64,000 nucleotides of DNA from Hanleya hanleyi (taxonomy: Eukaryota > Mollusca > Polyplacophora > Lepidopleurida > Hanleyidae). The DNA lies in NCBI GenBank assembly GCA_036873755.1, contig JAVTVY010033683.1:1-64000 (forward strand), given 5' to 3'. The translations under genes and the position numbers were made by a program. Positions 12,628 through 22,637 of the stretch are shown piece by piece. Each line of letters starts with the position of its first letter. Position 1 is the stretch's first letter. Below the pieces are notes generated by a model, which was not told where the DNA came from, did not search any database, and saw only the letters and a program-made list of their open reading frames with translations.

Positions 12628-14533
12628 ATGTCGTGTACGTGTACGTTCTGTCAGAGAACCTTCTCTCGTCGCGATATTATGCTCAGGCACATTCAAGCAA
12701 AACACAACCAAGAGGCACCGCCGAGTCTCGCTATAGGTCCAACAAGTGCAGTAGAGCATCCCTATACGATGACGGTGAGCGGCCCTACGGCATGTGAAAA
12801 GACGTCCTGGGGGATGAAGTTCTTAGAGGAAGGTGTGGCAACCCCAGCTCCGACACGTGTTGTTTGGTGTTATAGCCAACGGCAGCCCGCCTATGAAACT
12901 ACGCGATTACAGAATGTGAGTTTCGTCCCAGGGATTCCTCACGACATAGACGAACCGTATTACTTTGACCCCGAGCAGACCAACGTGGTAGTGCTAGATG
13001 ATCTGATGAATGCGGCCAAGGACAATTCACACGTTGCCGACTTGTTTACTAAAGGATCCCATCATAGGAATCTGTCCATCATCTATTTTACCCAGAATCT
13101 CTTTCCTCAAGGGAAGGCGTCCAGAGATATTGCCTTGAACTGCCAATACTTTGTGTTGTTCTCCAATCCCATTGACAGAGCACAAATCCGTGTGTTTGGT
13201 AGTCGAATTTATCCGCAGAACATCGACCATTTCATGCAGGCGTTTCAAGGGGCAACAAGTCGTCAGTACGGCTACCTATTCATAGATTTAAAAGCCCATA
13301 CCCCCGAAGATAGCCGGCTGACGACCCTACTGTTACCCGGCGAGGGATCACCACAACGTCATATAGCCCGACACCATCGACCGAGTCCACATCTGGTAGA
13401 ACAGTAGCAGCAACCCACCCCCATACAGCGGGGCCCCTTGATACCATCAGTCCGGGAATATTACCCAAACGTGAAGGACCAACTCAAACCCGTACAAGGG
13501 AATGAACATAATGTGAACTCGAGGCTATGGAAGGATTTGTTCAAAGAAAGTATGAAGGCCGAGATGGGCAAGACGTTGAAGGCCACAGATTGTGAGTTTC
13601 TTCCCAGGGATTCCTCACGACATAGACGAACCGTATTACTTTGACCCCGAGCAGACCAACGTGGTAGTGCTAGATGATCTGATGAGTGCGGCCAAGGACA
13701 ATTCACACGTTGCCGACTTGTTTACTAAAGGATCCCATCATAGGAATCTGTCCATCATCTATTTTACCCAGAATCTCTTTCCTCAAGGGAAGGCGTCCAC
13801 AGATATTGCCTTGAACTGCCAATACTTTGTGTTGTTCTCCAATCCCATTGACAGAGCACAAATCCGTGTGTTTGGTAGTCGAATTTATCCGCAGAACATC
13901 GACCATTTCATGCAGGCGTTTCAAGGGGCAACAAGTCGTCCGTACGGCTACCTATTCATAGATTTAAAAGCCCATACTCCCGAAGATCGCCGGTTGACGA
14001 CCCACCTGTTACCCGGCGAGGGATCACCACAACGTCATATAGCCCGACACCATCCACCGAGTCCACATCTGGTAGAACAGTAGCAGCAACCCACCCCCAT
14101 ACAGCGGGGCCCCTTCATACCATCAGTCCCGGAATATTACCCAAACGTGAAGGACCAACTCAAACCCGTACAAGGGAATGAACATAATGTGAACTCGAGG
14201 CTATGGAAGGATTTGTTCAAAGAAAGTATGAAGGCCGAGATGGGCAAGACGTTGAAGGCCACAGAAAACAAGTTTCAACGCAAAGGGTGTTCGAATGAGG
14301 AAACCGCAATTTTAGTCCATAACAGATTGGCACCCAGACTACGACGGGTTTTACGTCAGCGGTATATCGACCTCGTGACCCATATGAAATTGTTGGATAA
14401 TGACTCAGTCCATATGGAAATTGAAAGAACAACGTCGATGTTGAAAACCTCGGGCATGAACTGGAAAGCGGCGTATGTCAGAGCAATAGCCCAAAAGAAA
14501 CATTTGTTCGAACGCATCATTAAACGACGTTAA
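12628..14533 (+). pseudogene. A32-like P-loop ATPase with C2H2 finger, right-arm copy (broken and internally duplicated)
   Basis: The start at 12628 lies in the same context as the left copy. The finger (CTFC...HIQAKH) and ATPase domain follow, with Walker B at VVVLDDLM and the YFTQN motif. The Walker A motif reads GPTACEKTS: the glycine before the catalytic lysine is glutamate, which should abolish nucleotide binding. A TAG at 13405-13407 interrupts the frame where the left arm has CAG. A 676-bp tandem duplication (12915-13590 and 13591-14266) repeats the Walker B half plus the start of the C-terminal region. The final 128 codons (14147-14533) are open and end at TAA 14531-14533. This copy is therefore dead by three independent lesions, none shared with the left arm. 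Confidence 0.75.
12915..14266 (+). repeat. 676-bp tandem duplication inside the right-arm ATPase gene
   Basis: Positions 12915-13590 recur at 13591-14266 with only a few substitutions. The junction reads GGCCACAGA then T then TGTGAG. The parental breakpoints, TTACAGAATG before 12915 and GGCCACAGAAAAC after 14266, share ACAGA, which suggests a microhomology-mediated duplication. The left arm has a single copy, so this arose after the palindrome formed or after the arms diverged. Confidence 0.9.
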
Positions 14534-14561
14534 AGCGTTAAGAAAATGTGTTAAGGTGTTG

Positions 14562-14691
14562 AGACGGGCATTAAGGCGTAACGACGGGCGTCACTGCATT
14601 TCGATAAATTGGTGTCAATTCCATGAAAATCAGAGCTTCTGAGCTAATTCACCAGGGCGTTGAAGCGTTAAGCTAAGCGTTGATGGGCGTT
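14562..14691 (+). repeat. ~125-bp repeat block upstream of the right zinc-finger gene
   Basis: This block (GGCGTAACGACGGGCGTC ... GCGTTGATGGGCGTT) recurs at 15585-15716 downstream of the zinc-finger gene, roughly 85% identical with an 11-bp indel. It is rich in GCGTTAA/GGCGTTGA words and also contains CACCAGGGCGTTGAAGC. The zinc-finger gene is thus bracketed by direct repeats. Confidence 0.85.
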
Positions 14692-14742
14692 AAAAGCAAG
14701 CGTATTTCCAAAAACACGCACAGTCGATGTTCAACCGTCAAC

Positions 14743-15313
14743 ATGGCTTATACTTGCTCTGAGTGCGAACTCACGTTCACCAGACATTACGATATGATGC
14801 GACACCAGAAAAATATACATGGGATTGAAGACTCCGAGGAGTCCGTTGAGGCGGATGCTGATACAGAGACTGCGGAGAGTGTATCGACTGATAACGCAAC
14901 AGAGATTGCTGGGAGTCTATCTAGTGATACGGAGAGCTTGACCTCAGATAGTCAGCCCACGTCCGTGGAAAGTGAGGCAGAACCTACCTTCTGGGATCGT
15001 ATTGTGACAGCAGCTATCAATACTTACGCTGCAGCGATCGAGGACTATCGAGGCTAATTTACAACAGGCGTACACCCAAATGCGCCCCCACATCAGGAAA
15101 ACAGCCATGGCGATCTATGAACAGTATACCTTACTACCGCTTGAAATGAAAGGCGACCCCACGCACAGGTCCATCATGAAGACTAAGCGTCACTTGGAAG
15201 AGGATATGGGGCTACCACCCACCGAGGCCCTGGAAAGTGCGATCAGAATACGCAAACAACTGTTTCAGGACATGCTGCCCGAAGAATATCCAGGCCCGCC
15301 CGACGACGCTTAG
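14743..15313 (+). pseudogene. C2H2 zinc-finger protein of the palindrome, right-arm copy (one frameshift)
   Basis: The start at 14743 (AACATGGC context, same as the left copy) gives a C2H2 finger (CSECELTF...HQKNIH), an acidic linker rich in D/E/S/T, and the TFWDRIVTAAINTYA segment. A two-base deletion near 15046 throws the frame to an early stop at 15055-15057. In the other frame (15062-15313) the protein continues through RKTAMAIYEQYTLLPLE to the sequence GPPDDA and a TAG stop. The left arm is intact at the 15046 site, which shows that the ancestral gene was continuous and about 190 residues long. The function is unknown; a DNA-binding or structural role is speculative. Confidence 0.65.
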
Positions 15314-15497
15314 GTCACACTGAGCAAAGATGAAACTTTCTGAAATGGCGACTTCTGATTGGACAAGAATACATCTAACGGAGAGGAACGAATATGACAG
15401 ATGCAAATGGTGGCCTCTGATTGGGCAAGAGTCTTTTTGAGTTGTAAACATACCCAACGCGGCTCCCCCAGCGTGGGTATGATGTAACATTGGGGAA

Positions 15498-15503
15498 AAT
15501 AAA
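15498..15503 (+). terminator. Polyadenylation signal AATAAA, right arm
   Basis: AATAAA lies ~185 bp past the zinc-finger stop, followed by an A-run and a GTT-rich (U/GU-like) stretch, as expected of a pol II 3' end. Its mirror is at 9754-9759. Confidence 0.5.
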
Positions 15504-15584
15504 CTATATAAAAAAAAACCTTCTTGTTGTTGTTGTTCTCTCATGTGTCATCCTTGTTGTTGTTGTTGTTCTCTCTCCGGTCTG

Positions 15585-15716
15585 TTAAGGCGTAACGACT
15601 GACGTCACTGCATTTCGAAGAATTAGTGACAATTCCATGGAATATCTAGAAAATCAGATCTTCTGAGATATTTCACCAGGGCGTTGAAGCATTAAGCTTG
15701 GCGTTGACGGGCGTTG
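15585..15716 (+). repeat. ~125-bp repeat block downstream of the right zinc-finger gene
   Basis: Direct-repeat partner of 14562-14691. It contains an exact TGACGTCA at 15600-15607 and ends with GGCGTTGACGGGCGTT at 15700-15715. Confidence 0.85.
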
Positions 15717-15734
15717 CTACAAGATGACAGCTCA

Positions 15735-16345
15735 CACGACGCATTCGGACCAAGGATGGTCCATCTCTACACCAAATACCTTCCTTCACTGCCCCAAAAT
15801 CCCCGCTTTCGCTACTACTCGTACTGATGATGTCACCGACGACGTCACAGATGCTGCGGACATCCCCCAAATCGGGGTCTACACCTCGAGAGCTACAACA
15901 TGACACCTCCCACGACGCATGCGGACCAAGGATGGTCCATCTCTACACCAAATACCTTCCTTCACTGCCCCAAAATGCCCACTTTGGCTACAACTCCTAC
16001 TGATGACGTCACCAACGACGCCACAGATGCTGTGGACAGCCCCCAAATCGGGGTCTACATCCCGAGAGCTACAAAATGACACCTCCCAGGACGCATTCGG
16101 ACCAAGGATGGTCCATCTCTACCCCAAATACCTTCCTTCACTTCCCCAAAATGCCCACTTTCGCTACTACTCCTACCGATGACGTAACCGATGACGTCAC
16201 AGACGACGTGAACATCCCTAAAATCGGGATGGACACACCAAGAGCTACAAAATGACACCTCCCAGGATGCATTCGAACCAAGGATGGTCCATTTCGACAC
16301 CAAAAATCTTCCTGCACTGCCCCAAAATGGCCACTTTACTTACTA
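15735..16345. repeat. Tandem array with TGACGTCA sites, right arm
   Basis: Four diverged copies of a ~176-bp unit, marked by AAGGATGGTCCATCTCTAC at about 15752, 15928, 16103 and 16279. Each unit carries clustered ACGTCA words, with exact palindromic TGACGTCA at 16004-16011 and 16192-16199. The block lies just outside the two genes. CREB/ATF-type binding is an inference from the motif. Confidence 0.85.
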
Positions 16346-16744
16346 CAACCAACTGCGCATGCGCAGATTGACGCGACTTGCATTTTAAAACACACCATTC
16401 TGACTCTACCCAACACAAGCTTCACTTTGACACCTATTCGGACCCATAGCAGTCCATCTCTACCCCAAACATACACCCTCATACCCCCCAAAATGGCTGC
16501 TTTCTATACTACGGCCAGACTGCGCACGCGCAAAATATTGAAAACGGACGGACCATTAGTCCAGTCGGATGCTCCTCCACGAGAGCTTCAAAATAAGACC
16601 TCACACGACACCATAGGATCATTACGGGCTCTCCTACACCCCAAAACGTCCACCCAGTATGGACCTATCCCCCATAGCCAGTATGGGATTATATGGACTT
16701 ACCCAGGCCTCGGTGAACTTAAAAATTTCACCGTTGGGCTTCGA

Positions 16745-17420
16745 ACCTCTTCCCATCGTGTTCTAAATGACGAGACGTGAAAAACTAATCCAAACAACCC
16801 ATATCACAATGAACGTGTGTAAAATTCCCAGGTTGGACCTATACCCCCATATAGCCAGTATGGAGCTATATGAGCCTATATACAGACCTACAAGGTACTT
16901 TTCCAAAAATTTGACCGTTTCACTCCAGGACCCTTCCCATTGTGTTCTAAATGACGAGAAGAGAAAAACAAATCCAAACAACCCATATCACAATGAACGT
17001 GTGTGAATTTCCCAGATTGGACCTATACCCCCCATATTGCCAGTATGGGACTATATGGGCGGTATGGTGCTTTTTCAAAACTGTGACCGTTTCACTCCAG
17101 GACCCTTCCCATTGTGTTCTAAATGACGAGACGAGAAAAACAAATCCAAACAGCCCATATCACAAGGAACGTGTGTGAATTTCCCAGATTGGACCTATAC
17201 CCCCATTTCGCCAGTATGGGACTATATGGTACTTTTCCAAAAATTTCACCGTTGCGCTCCGAGACCCTTCCCATCGTGTCCTAATTGACGAGACGTGAAA
17301 AACAAATCCAAGAAATCCATATCACAATGAACGTGTGTGAATTTGCCAGGTTGGACCTATACCCCCCATAGCCAGCCTATGGGGCTATTTACAGACCTCG
17401 GTGACTTTTCCCCAAAATTT
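16745..17420. repeat. Outermost ~165-bp repeats, right arm (four copies)
   Basis: CCCATCGTGTTCTAAATGAC or variants, followed by GAGACGTGAAAAACAAATCC and CACAATGAACGTGTGTGAAT, recur near 16751, 16938, 17107 and 17269. Each ends in GGACCTATACCCCC and a CCAGTATGGG variant. Confidence 0.85.
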
Positions 17421-17699
17421 GACCGATTCGCTCCGGGATCCCTCCCATTGTGTTTTTCTCGGCGAGACGTGAAAAACAAGACCCCACAATCCATAGTAAA
17501 GCCCACGAAAAAAATTGACCACCCCCCCAGGCATTTCCCCGTATATTGTATATTGTACGAATCCGTGTTCCGCTTTTTTTCTGGAGAAATTTTTACATGC
17601 ACCCACCCATGACTGGATGGCCCTCGAGGAGAGCTTCACTTTGACACCTCACTCGACCCAATCGGTCCATTAGGGACCCACCTCGGTCCAAAAACATCT

Positions 17700-17972
17700 A
17701 TTCCAATACTGTTTTTAGGCATTCCTCATATACAGCAACATTGGTTCACATGAGACTATTTTGTGTGGCCGCGGAAGCAGACCGAATGACCACCAGACCG
17801 CGAAGTAATTCGAGGTGAAAGAGGGGGCGCCACCTGTTGGAACTATAGCGGCCTTGACCTCTACGCGGCCTCAGAGGTCAAAGGCTGTAAATGGCCGCTT
17901 CTTATACTTTAACCTGGGTTCCCCCTTAAATTTTACCCGGGGGGGCAAATAAGTAGGTCAATGTGAGGTTAA
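17700..17972. other. Unassigned flank between the palindrome and the RT fragment
   Basis: No gene or repeat family recognised. It holds a GC-rich stretch (17760-17880) and a CCCGGGGGGG tract at 17936-17945. Confidence 0.4.
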
Positions 17973-18672
17973 ATGCTTAGACTATACTACTATCATTCAT
18001 GGGATGTTTCTTTGTTTAAAGAGTTGCTTGAATTTCTCTTTAAAAATATCTCTGTGAAATTTGGCAACACAATATATCAGCAGCATATAGGTATTCCATT
18101 GGGTACTAATTGTGCACCCCTATTGGCGGACCTGTATCTGTTCTCTTATGAATATGACTATATGCAGGCGCTTTCAAAAACCGATCCATTCAAAGCCCGT
18201 TCCTTCTCATTCACCAAACGCTATATAGACGATCTTCTCGCTGTGGATAATCGCTATATAAATGACAAGGATATATATCCATCTTCACTAGATTTGAAGG
18301 AAACTACAGATAGCCCTACAGGCACATCATATTTAGATCTATATCTCTACAAAAATGAAGCGGGCAATCTCTCTCGTCGACTTCATGACAAAAGAGATGA
18401 TTACAATTTCGACATCGTAAATTATCCCTTTCTGGACAGTAATATTCCATTATTCCAGTGGGACCTGCATATGGCGTATACATATCTCGCCTAGAAGCAT
18501 TTGCTAGATCCTGTGTTAAATCGGACGATTTTAATCAACGTCACAAAACACTGTTGCAGAAATAGGGCTATTCCACCAAGCGCCTCCACTCAAAGTTTCT
18601 CAAATTTGGCGATACATATCGCATGCTGATAGCGTCTATGGCGTTACGTTTCGAAAATATATTTTGAGATGT
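17973..18672 (+). pseudogene. Reverse transcriptase fragment of a retroelement
   Basis: The frame 17973-18494 encodes the palm region of a reverse transcriptase: GIPLGTNCAPLLADLYL (residues 40-56), the catalytic motif YIDD (residues 84-87) and the downstream SYLDLYL and HDKRDDYNF motifs. After residue ~166 the homologous protein continues one frame over from 18473 (VYISRLEAFARSC) to about 18671, with an internal TAG near 18563. The copy is therefore frameshifted, stopped and missing its N-terminal part. The GTNCAPLLADL type is common in invertebrate genomes. I favour a Penelope-like or related single-RT element but cannot settle the family without a tree. No endonuclease domain or LTR is visible. 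Confidence 0.75.
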
Positions 18673-19717
18673 ATATTGGTGTCCAATTCCGCTTAACCCG
18701 TGGCTAGGGGCCGTATATGAACCCATGTACTTGAAGATCATCATGGTGCTCATATGAACAGTCACAATCAAAGCGTGACTGAGATACATCATTCTCTAGA
18801 TAACGAATTTACAACGATTATTACGGATTAAGAATACTGATCAGCGATACGGATTTGATATTTTTGGAACATCATGATGTCTTACCGGCACCATTGAAAA
18901 CTGTTAACCGCTTCTCTCTTGCAGGAAACTAGAAACTACGCTATGTTTATGTATACTATGATTGTCTTTTTGAATTTGGTGCTTATACTGTTATATGGAA
19001 TATAGAATAGGTCTTTGGATTATGGACGCGGATATTCTTTAATGGACGACGGCTGAATGATGAATGATGGACCAGACGCTTGTAATCATATCTTATAATA
19101 TCATAACTTATAATATGTATCCATAATTAGCAATACTGAATGGATATATTCACAAGAAAAATTTGTCTAAATCGATTTTCTCTTGAAAAACAGTCGCATA
19201 TCACCATCATTGAACAAACTTTAAAAAAACTTTTGAGATTATATATCCGTTTATTGCTGTTAAAACCATGGATTCAATACACATATAGATTATGATTTAA
19301 AATATACATGTACATATTGGTAGGTGGTTAATTGAAAATATATTTACCGTTTTAAGATAATACTGGCAGAAATATCCATACGGTAAGATAAAATTATATT
19401 TATACAGCAGAAACTGCGATCTCAATGCAGACCTGGGATACAGTAATTCTTCTAATAATATAATCCCCCTTATCAAAATTCAATTACCACCAATTTTGGA
19501 GACAAAATTCAATCAGCTGTTCTAATATAATTTGAAATCTCTGCAATACTGAGGAAATAATGGATTTTACGCATGATTTTTTAACCATTTTGTCAACATC
19601 CTGTTCTGATAAATTTGATCACCACTGATTTTATAGTTAAGAAATTTCACTTTCTCTCATTGAATTATTAGGGGATAACCGTATACTACCATAGCTAGCT
19701 CTGTTACAAGTAGGTTG
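18673..19717. other. Non-coding stretch, possibly the 3' part of the RT element
   Basis: No gene seen. GGACGCGGATATTCTTTAAT at 19024 may belong to the retroelement 3' end. The rest is AT-rich and unassigned. Confidence 0.3.
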
Positions 19718-19830
19718 CCCTTCCCCTCCCACTCCCCCTCCCCTCCCTTCCCTTCCCTTCCCCGTCGTGATATAGCTGAAAAAATGTTGAAAGCGACGTT
19801 AAAACCCTATTCACTCACTCACTCACTGTA
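19718..19830 (+). repeat. Polypyrimidine tract plus SINE-like tail ending in (TCAC)n
   Basis: A C/T-only tract at 19718-19763 is followed by GATATAGCTGAAAAAATGTT, GAAAGCGACGTTAAAACC and (TCAC)n at 19811-19827. This arrangement matches the 3' tails of dispersed molluscan SINE-type repeats. The tRNA-derived head is not recognisable, so this is a truncated copy. Confidence 0.5.
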
Positions 19831-21261
19831 TTACTCTAGGTCACCGCCAAATTATTGGTGGATGAATAAGCGCGCACTTGGAAGATAGTCAACCAGACAG
19901 CTACATCAAGGACCAATTGTCACCACACATTTTCTGGCTTGTTTTGCTACAAATTATTAGTAATGATCTGAAATTGATGGCATGTGACTATATTGACCAA
20001 TGAAATTTTGTAAACTTTGGCGATTGTTTTCAACCCCAGTCTCTTATCGATTGGATAGTAGCCATCATACGGCAATGTGTCAAAACAGTTTTTGGGGGTG
20101 AATAAATACAGAGCCAGGTTATGAGGACTGCTTAGCGATGTTAATTAGGTTGATTGGGGGAGGGGGGAGGAGTGGGCAATTATAGCCTTTTCTTTACTCT
20201 CTCGACCCCTCAAAAATAACCAAATCAACCAATTAAAAATGATAACGAGCCCCTGTGAGCCATGTATGACAGTAAATCCTAGGTCTACATAGGCAAGTAA
20301 ACAATATAGGACAATGTCTAAAACATAATGTTACATGTCATTCTTTATTATAGAATCGGTCCAATAAAATAATCTCGAACAAGAAAAAAAGACGTCAAGC
20401 TGTATGGCACTGATATATAATAGAAGCATATTAACTAAAATATATATCAGAAGCATAATAACTAAAAGTGTGTATCATTAGATTAGACTACAGCTAGACG
20501 GCACTGACACTCATCATACAGTGTACACCACTTGACTCTTGCACAGTCCCTACACATGCATGTTGAAATGCAAATGTGTCATGCAGGGAAACTTATGTGT
20601 GGCAATACTTATGTACATTTCAAATTCCAGCATCAGCTCATCTCCCATGATGCAGTTTTTATTTTTGTTTTGAATCTGTGTTATGATCAAGGAGGCGGTG
20701 ATCAATGCATTCTAACTGGTCTAATATAAGGATACAGACTTCCAGTTGATTTGTTTCTGATACTACCAAATATAACAAAGTGAATTAACTTATTTTGGCT
20801 TAAATTTGAACTACTAAGCTACATCTAGGTCCATGTAAACAACAATTACACTCTGTACCGAACCAACAAACAATTGCAGTATGAAATATAAGGTCATTCA
20901 CAAAAAGAACAGATTCAGTGTTTCCTGTAACAAACTCAGAAGTGTTAGGTGGATGGCTAGGGAAATTGTCTGTTATTATTTATTTTTCTTCTTTTTATTC
21001 TTCTTTTACATGTCTTAACTTCAAAAATTCTCTGAAAAAAAGATATTGGAAAAAAAAAATTCTCATCACAAATTATATCATATTATATCAGTGGGTAGGG
21101 TTACAGGAAATACAGAATTAAATTTGACAAGATGGTATGCATAATGGTAATCTAATCACCTGCTTCCCACTTTATTTCATACAAACATAATACTTCTCCT
21201 GACATTACTGTAAGGTCCCTAATAATTCAATCCCTCAAGACCATCTTTCCACTCCATTAAG
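19831..21261. other. Unassigned AT-rich sequence
   Basis: No gene or structured repeat found. A short repeat of AGAAGCATATTAACTAAA appears twice near 20420-20466. Open frames here (20532-20729, 20918-21121) have no recognisable similarity. Confidence 0.4.
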
Positions 21262-21625
21262 TAGGTTAGAGGGGACCATCTCTCTCAAATGGAGGTAAAA
21301 ATGTCATTTTTGCTTAGTGACTTTTGACTTATTCATCATAACGCTTCAAAATCTAAGGGCGACTTACCTTATATATTTGACAATATAGGTTTTCAATGGT
21401 TTTCAATGAAAGTGTGCAGTTTAATTGTTGATAGAGAACAAAACATGTCTATTGTTATGCAAATTCTATAGATGACAATTTGTTTCTTCAATAGCATCCG
21501 ATGCGGATATATATATGTGCATGGTCGCCTATGGCGGATGTATTTCATTCGATATATTCTTAAATTTATTGGACAAAAGTGACTTTTTTTACCTCTATTT
21601 TAGAGAGGTGGTTCTCTGTAACATG
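21262..21625. mobile_element. MITE copy 1 (364 bp, 5-bp target duplication)
   Basis: Imperfect terminal inverted repeats: TAGGTTAGAGGGGACC on the left, CATGTTACAGAGAACC as the complement of the right. They extend inward through CTCTCTCAAATGGAGGTAAAA. The element is flanked by TTAAG at 21257-21261 and 21626-21630. Its interior is related to 32169-32538. It has no coding capacity. Confidence 0.75.
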
Positions 21626-21630
21626 TTAAG

Positions 21631-22637
21631 GGGTTTCATACCGGAAGTCACCTGATATATCCCACAAAACCAACATTTATAGACAAATGAACATTTATAT
21701 CAATTGAGACTGAATAATAAATTTAATATATCCATCAACAACTCTCATAAACAGTTCAAATTTCAGCTATCTGAAGGAAAAACTCTAATTTATACTAGAT
21801 TTTCAGCCTATCTACACCTTGGATTAGAGGATTTCTCCTGTCTTTTAACATGCGATTTTATCACTATTTCCAGAAATCGACATAGTGGAGACCAATTTTT
21901 TGTGGCTAATTTCATCAGTAATACATGCCGTAAAAATACAAGCAAACAAAATTGAATATTCACCATGTTACTCAGATAGCATGTTGAGTGCACCTTTTTG
22001 ACCATGTTGACTGAACCCTAAAATGGTGTTTGAAATCCAAGTTATATCTTAAATTCTCTCATTTATACGAACATGATTTATATAAAAAAAAAACATAATA
22101 TACCCTTTTTCAAGTAGTACTTCAAGACAAGACTCTTAGTTATGGTGCTTTACTGTCAACTTTTTTGCATGTAAAAAGTAAAGAAACACCTAAGTTAACA
22201 TAAAAAACTTACGACGAAAGGACATTTTTGTTTGCTGAAATTTCTTGCAAAGTTTTGAACAATCTTTTGGGAATTGACTTCTAAAGTGCGTGATTCTTGT
22301 GACCAAAATATGACCATACTTCGTGGAAATAATTCTCGTTCATGTAGCATTAAAACTGAAATTCTACTGAAATGAAATAAGAATCTGAAAATGAACAAGC
22401 TGATTACAGCATGTGCACATACGTACATGTGATTTAAACCATACACATGTGTAATAAAGTAGTTAAGAATTCTGGGATTAACTAAACTTTCCTTAATTTC
22501 ACTGGGCAATTTATTTTATGTAAACCAAACAATACACAACATTAATTTGACAACACAAATTTAAATCTGCATAATGTAATAAGCTTTATCCATGCTTAAA
22601 TCCATGCTTAAAGCATTACCCTCATTCTGAGCCGGAT
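21631..22637. other. Unassigned sequence
   Basis: No gene recognised. Open frames on both strands (21704-21955, 22195-22509) show no known motif. Confidence 0.4.

Larger units (their letters stand above)
12388..17545. repeat. Right arm of the palindrome
   Basis: This is the inverted partner of 8149-12293, with genes on the plus strand. It differs from the left arm by a 676-bp tandem duplication inside the ATPase gene, four rather than two copies of the outermost repeat, and many point changes. Confidence 0.9.
8149..17700. mobile_element. Large palindromic virus-like or foldback element carrying duplicated ATPase and zinc-finger genes
   Basis: The sequence from 8149 to about 12293 is repeated in inverted orientation from about 12388 to 17545, leaving an unpaired centre of ~95 bp. 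Each arm, read outward from the centre, holds a GGT/CACC-rich microsatellite, an ATPase gene, a repeat block, a C2H2 zinc-finger gene, the same repeat block again, a polyadenylation signal, a tandem array containing TGACGTCA, and an outermost array of ~160-bp repeats. The right arm is longer because of a 676-bp internal duplication and extra outer repeats. Sequence resembling the internal repeats continues to about 17700, so the right border is uncertain. No polymerase, integrase or capsid gene is visible, and no target-site duplication was found. A head-to-head dimer of a linear virus-like genome and a foldback transposon are both possible. Confidence 0.8.

Noticed and set aside
8149..17700. 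Palindrome as a sequencing or assembly foldback artefact
   Set aside because: The arms differ by substitutions, indels, a 676-bp duplication and different inactivating lesions.
8149..17700. Complete Polinton/Maverick or adintovirus
   Set aside because: No DNA polymerase B, integrase, protease or capsid-like frame is visible in either arm; only the ATPase is compatible.
17973..18494. Intact reverse transcriptase gene
   Set aside because: The frame shifts near 18473 and the continuation has a stop; the N-terminal domains are missing.
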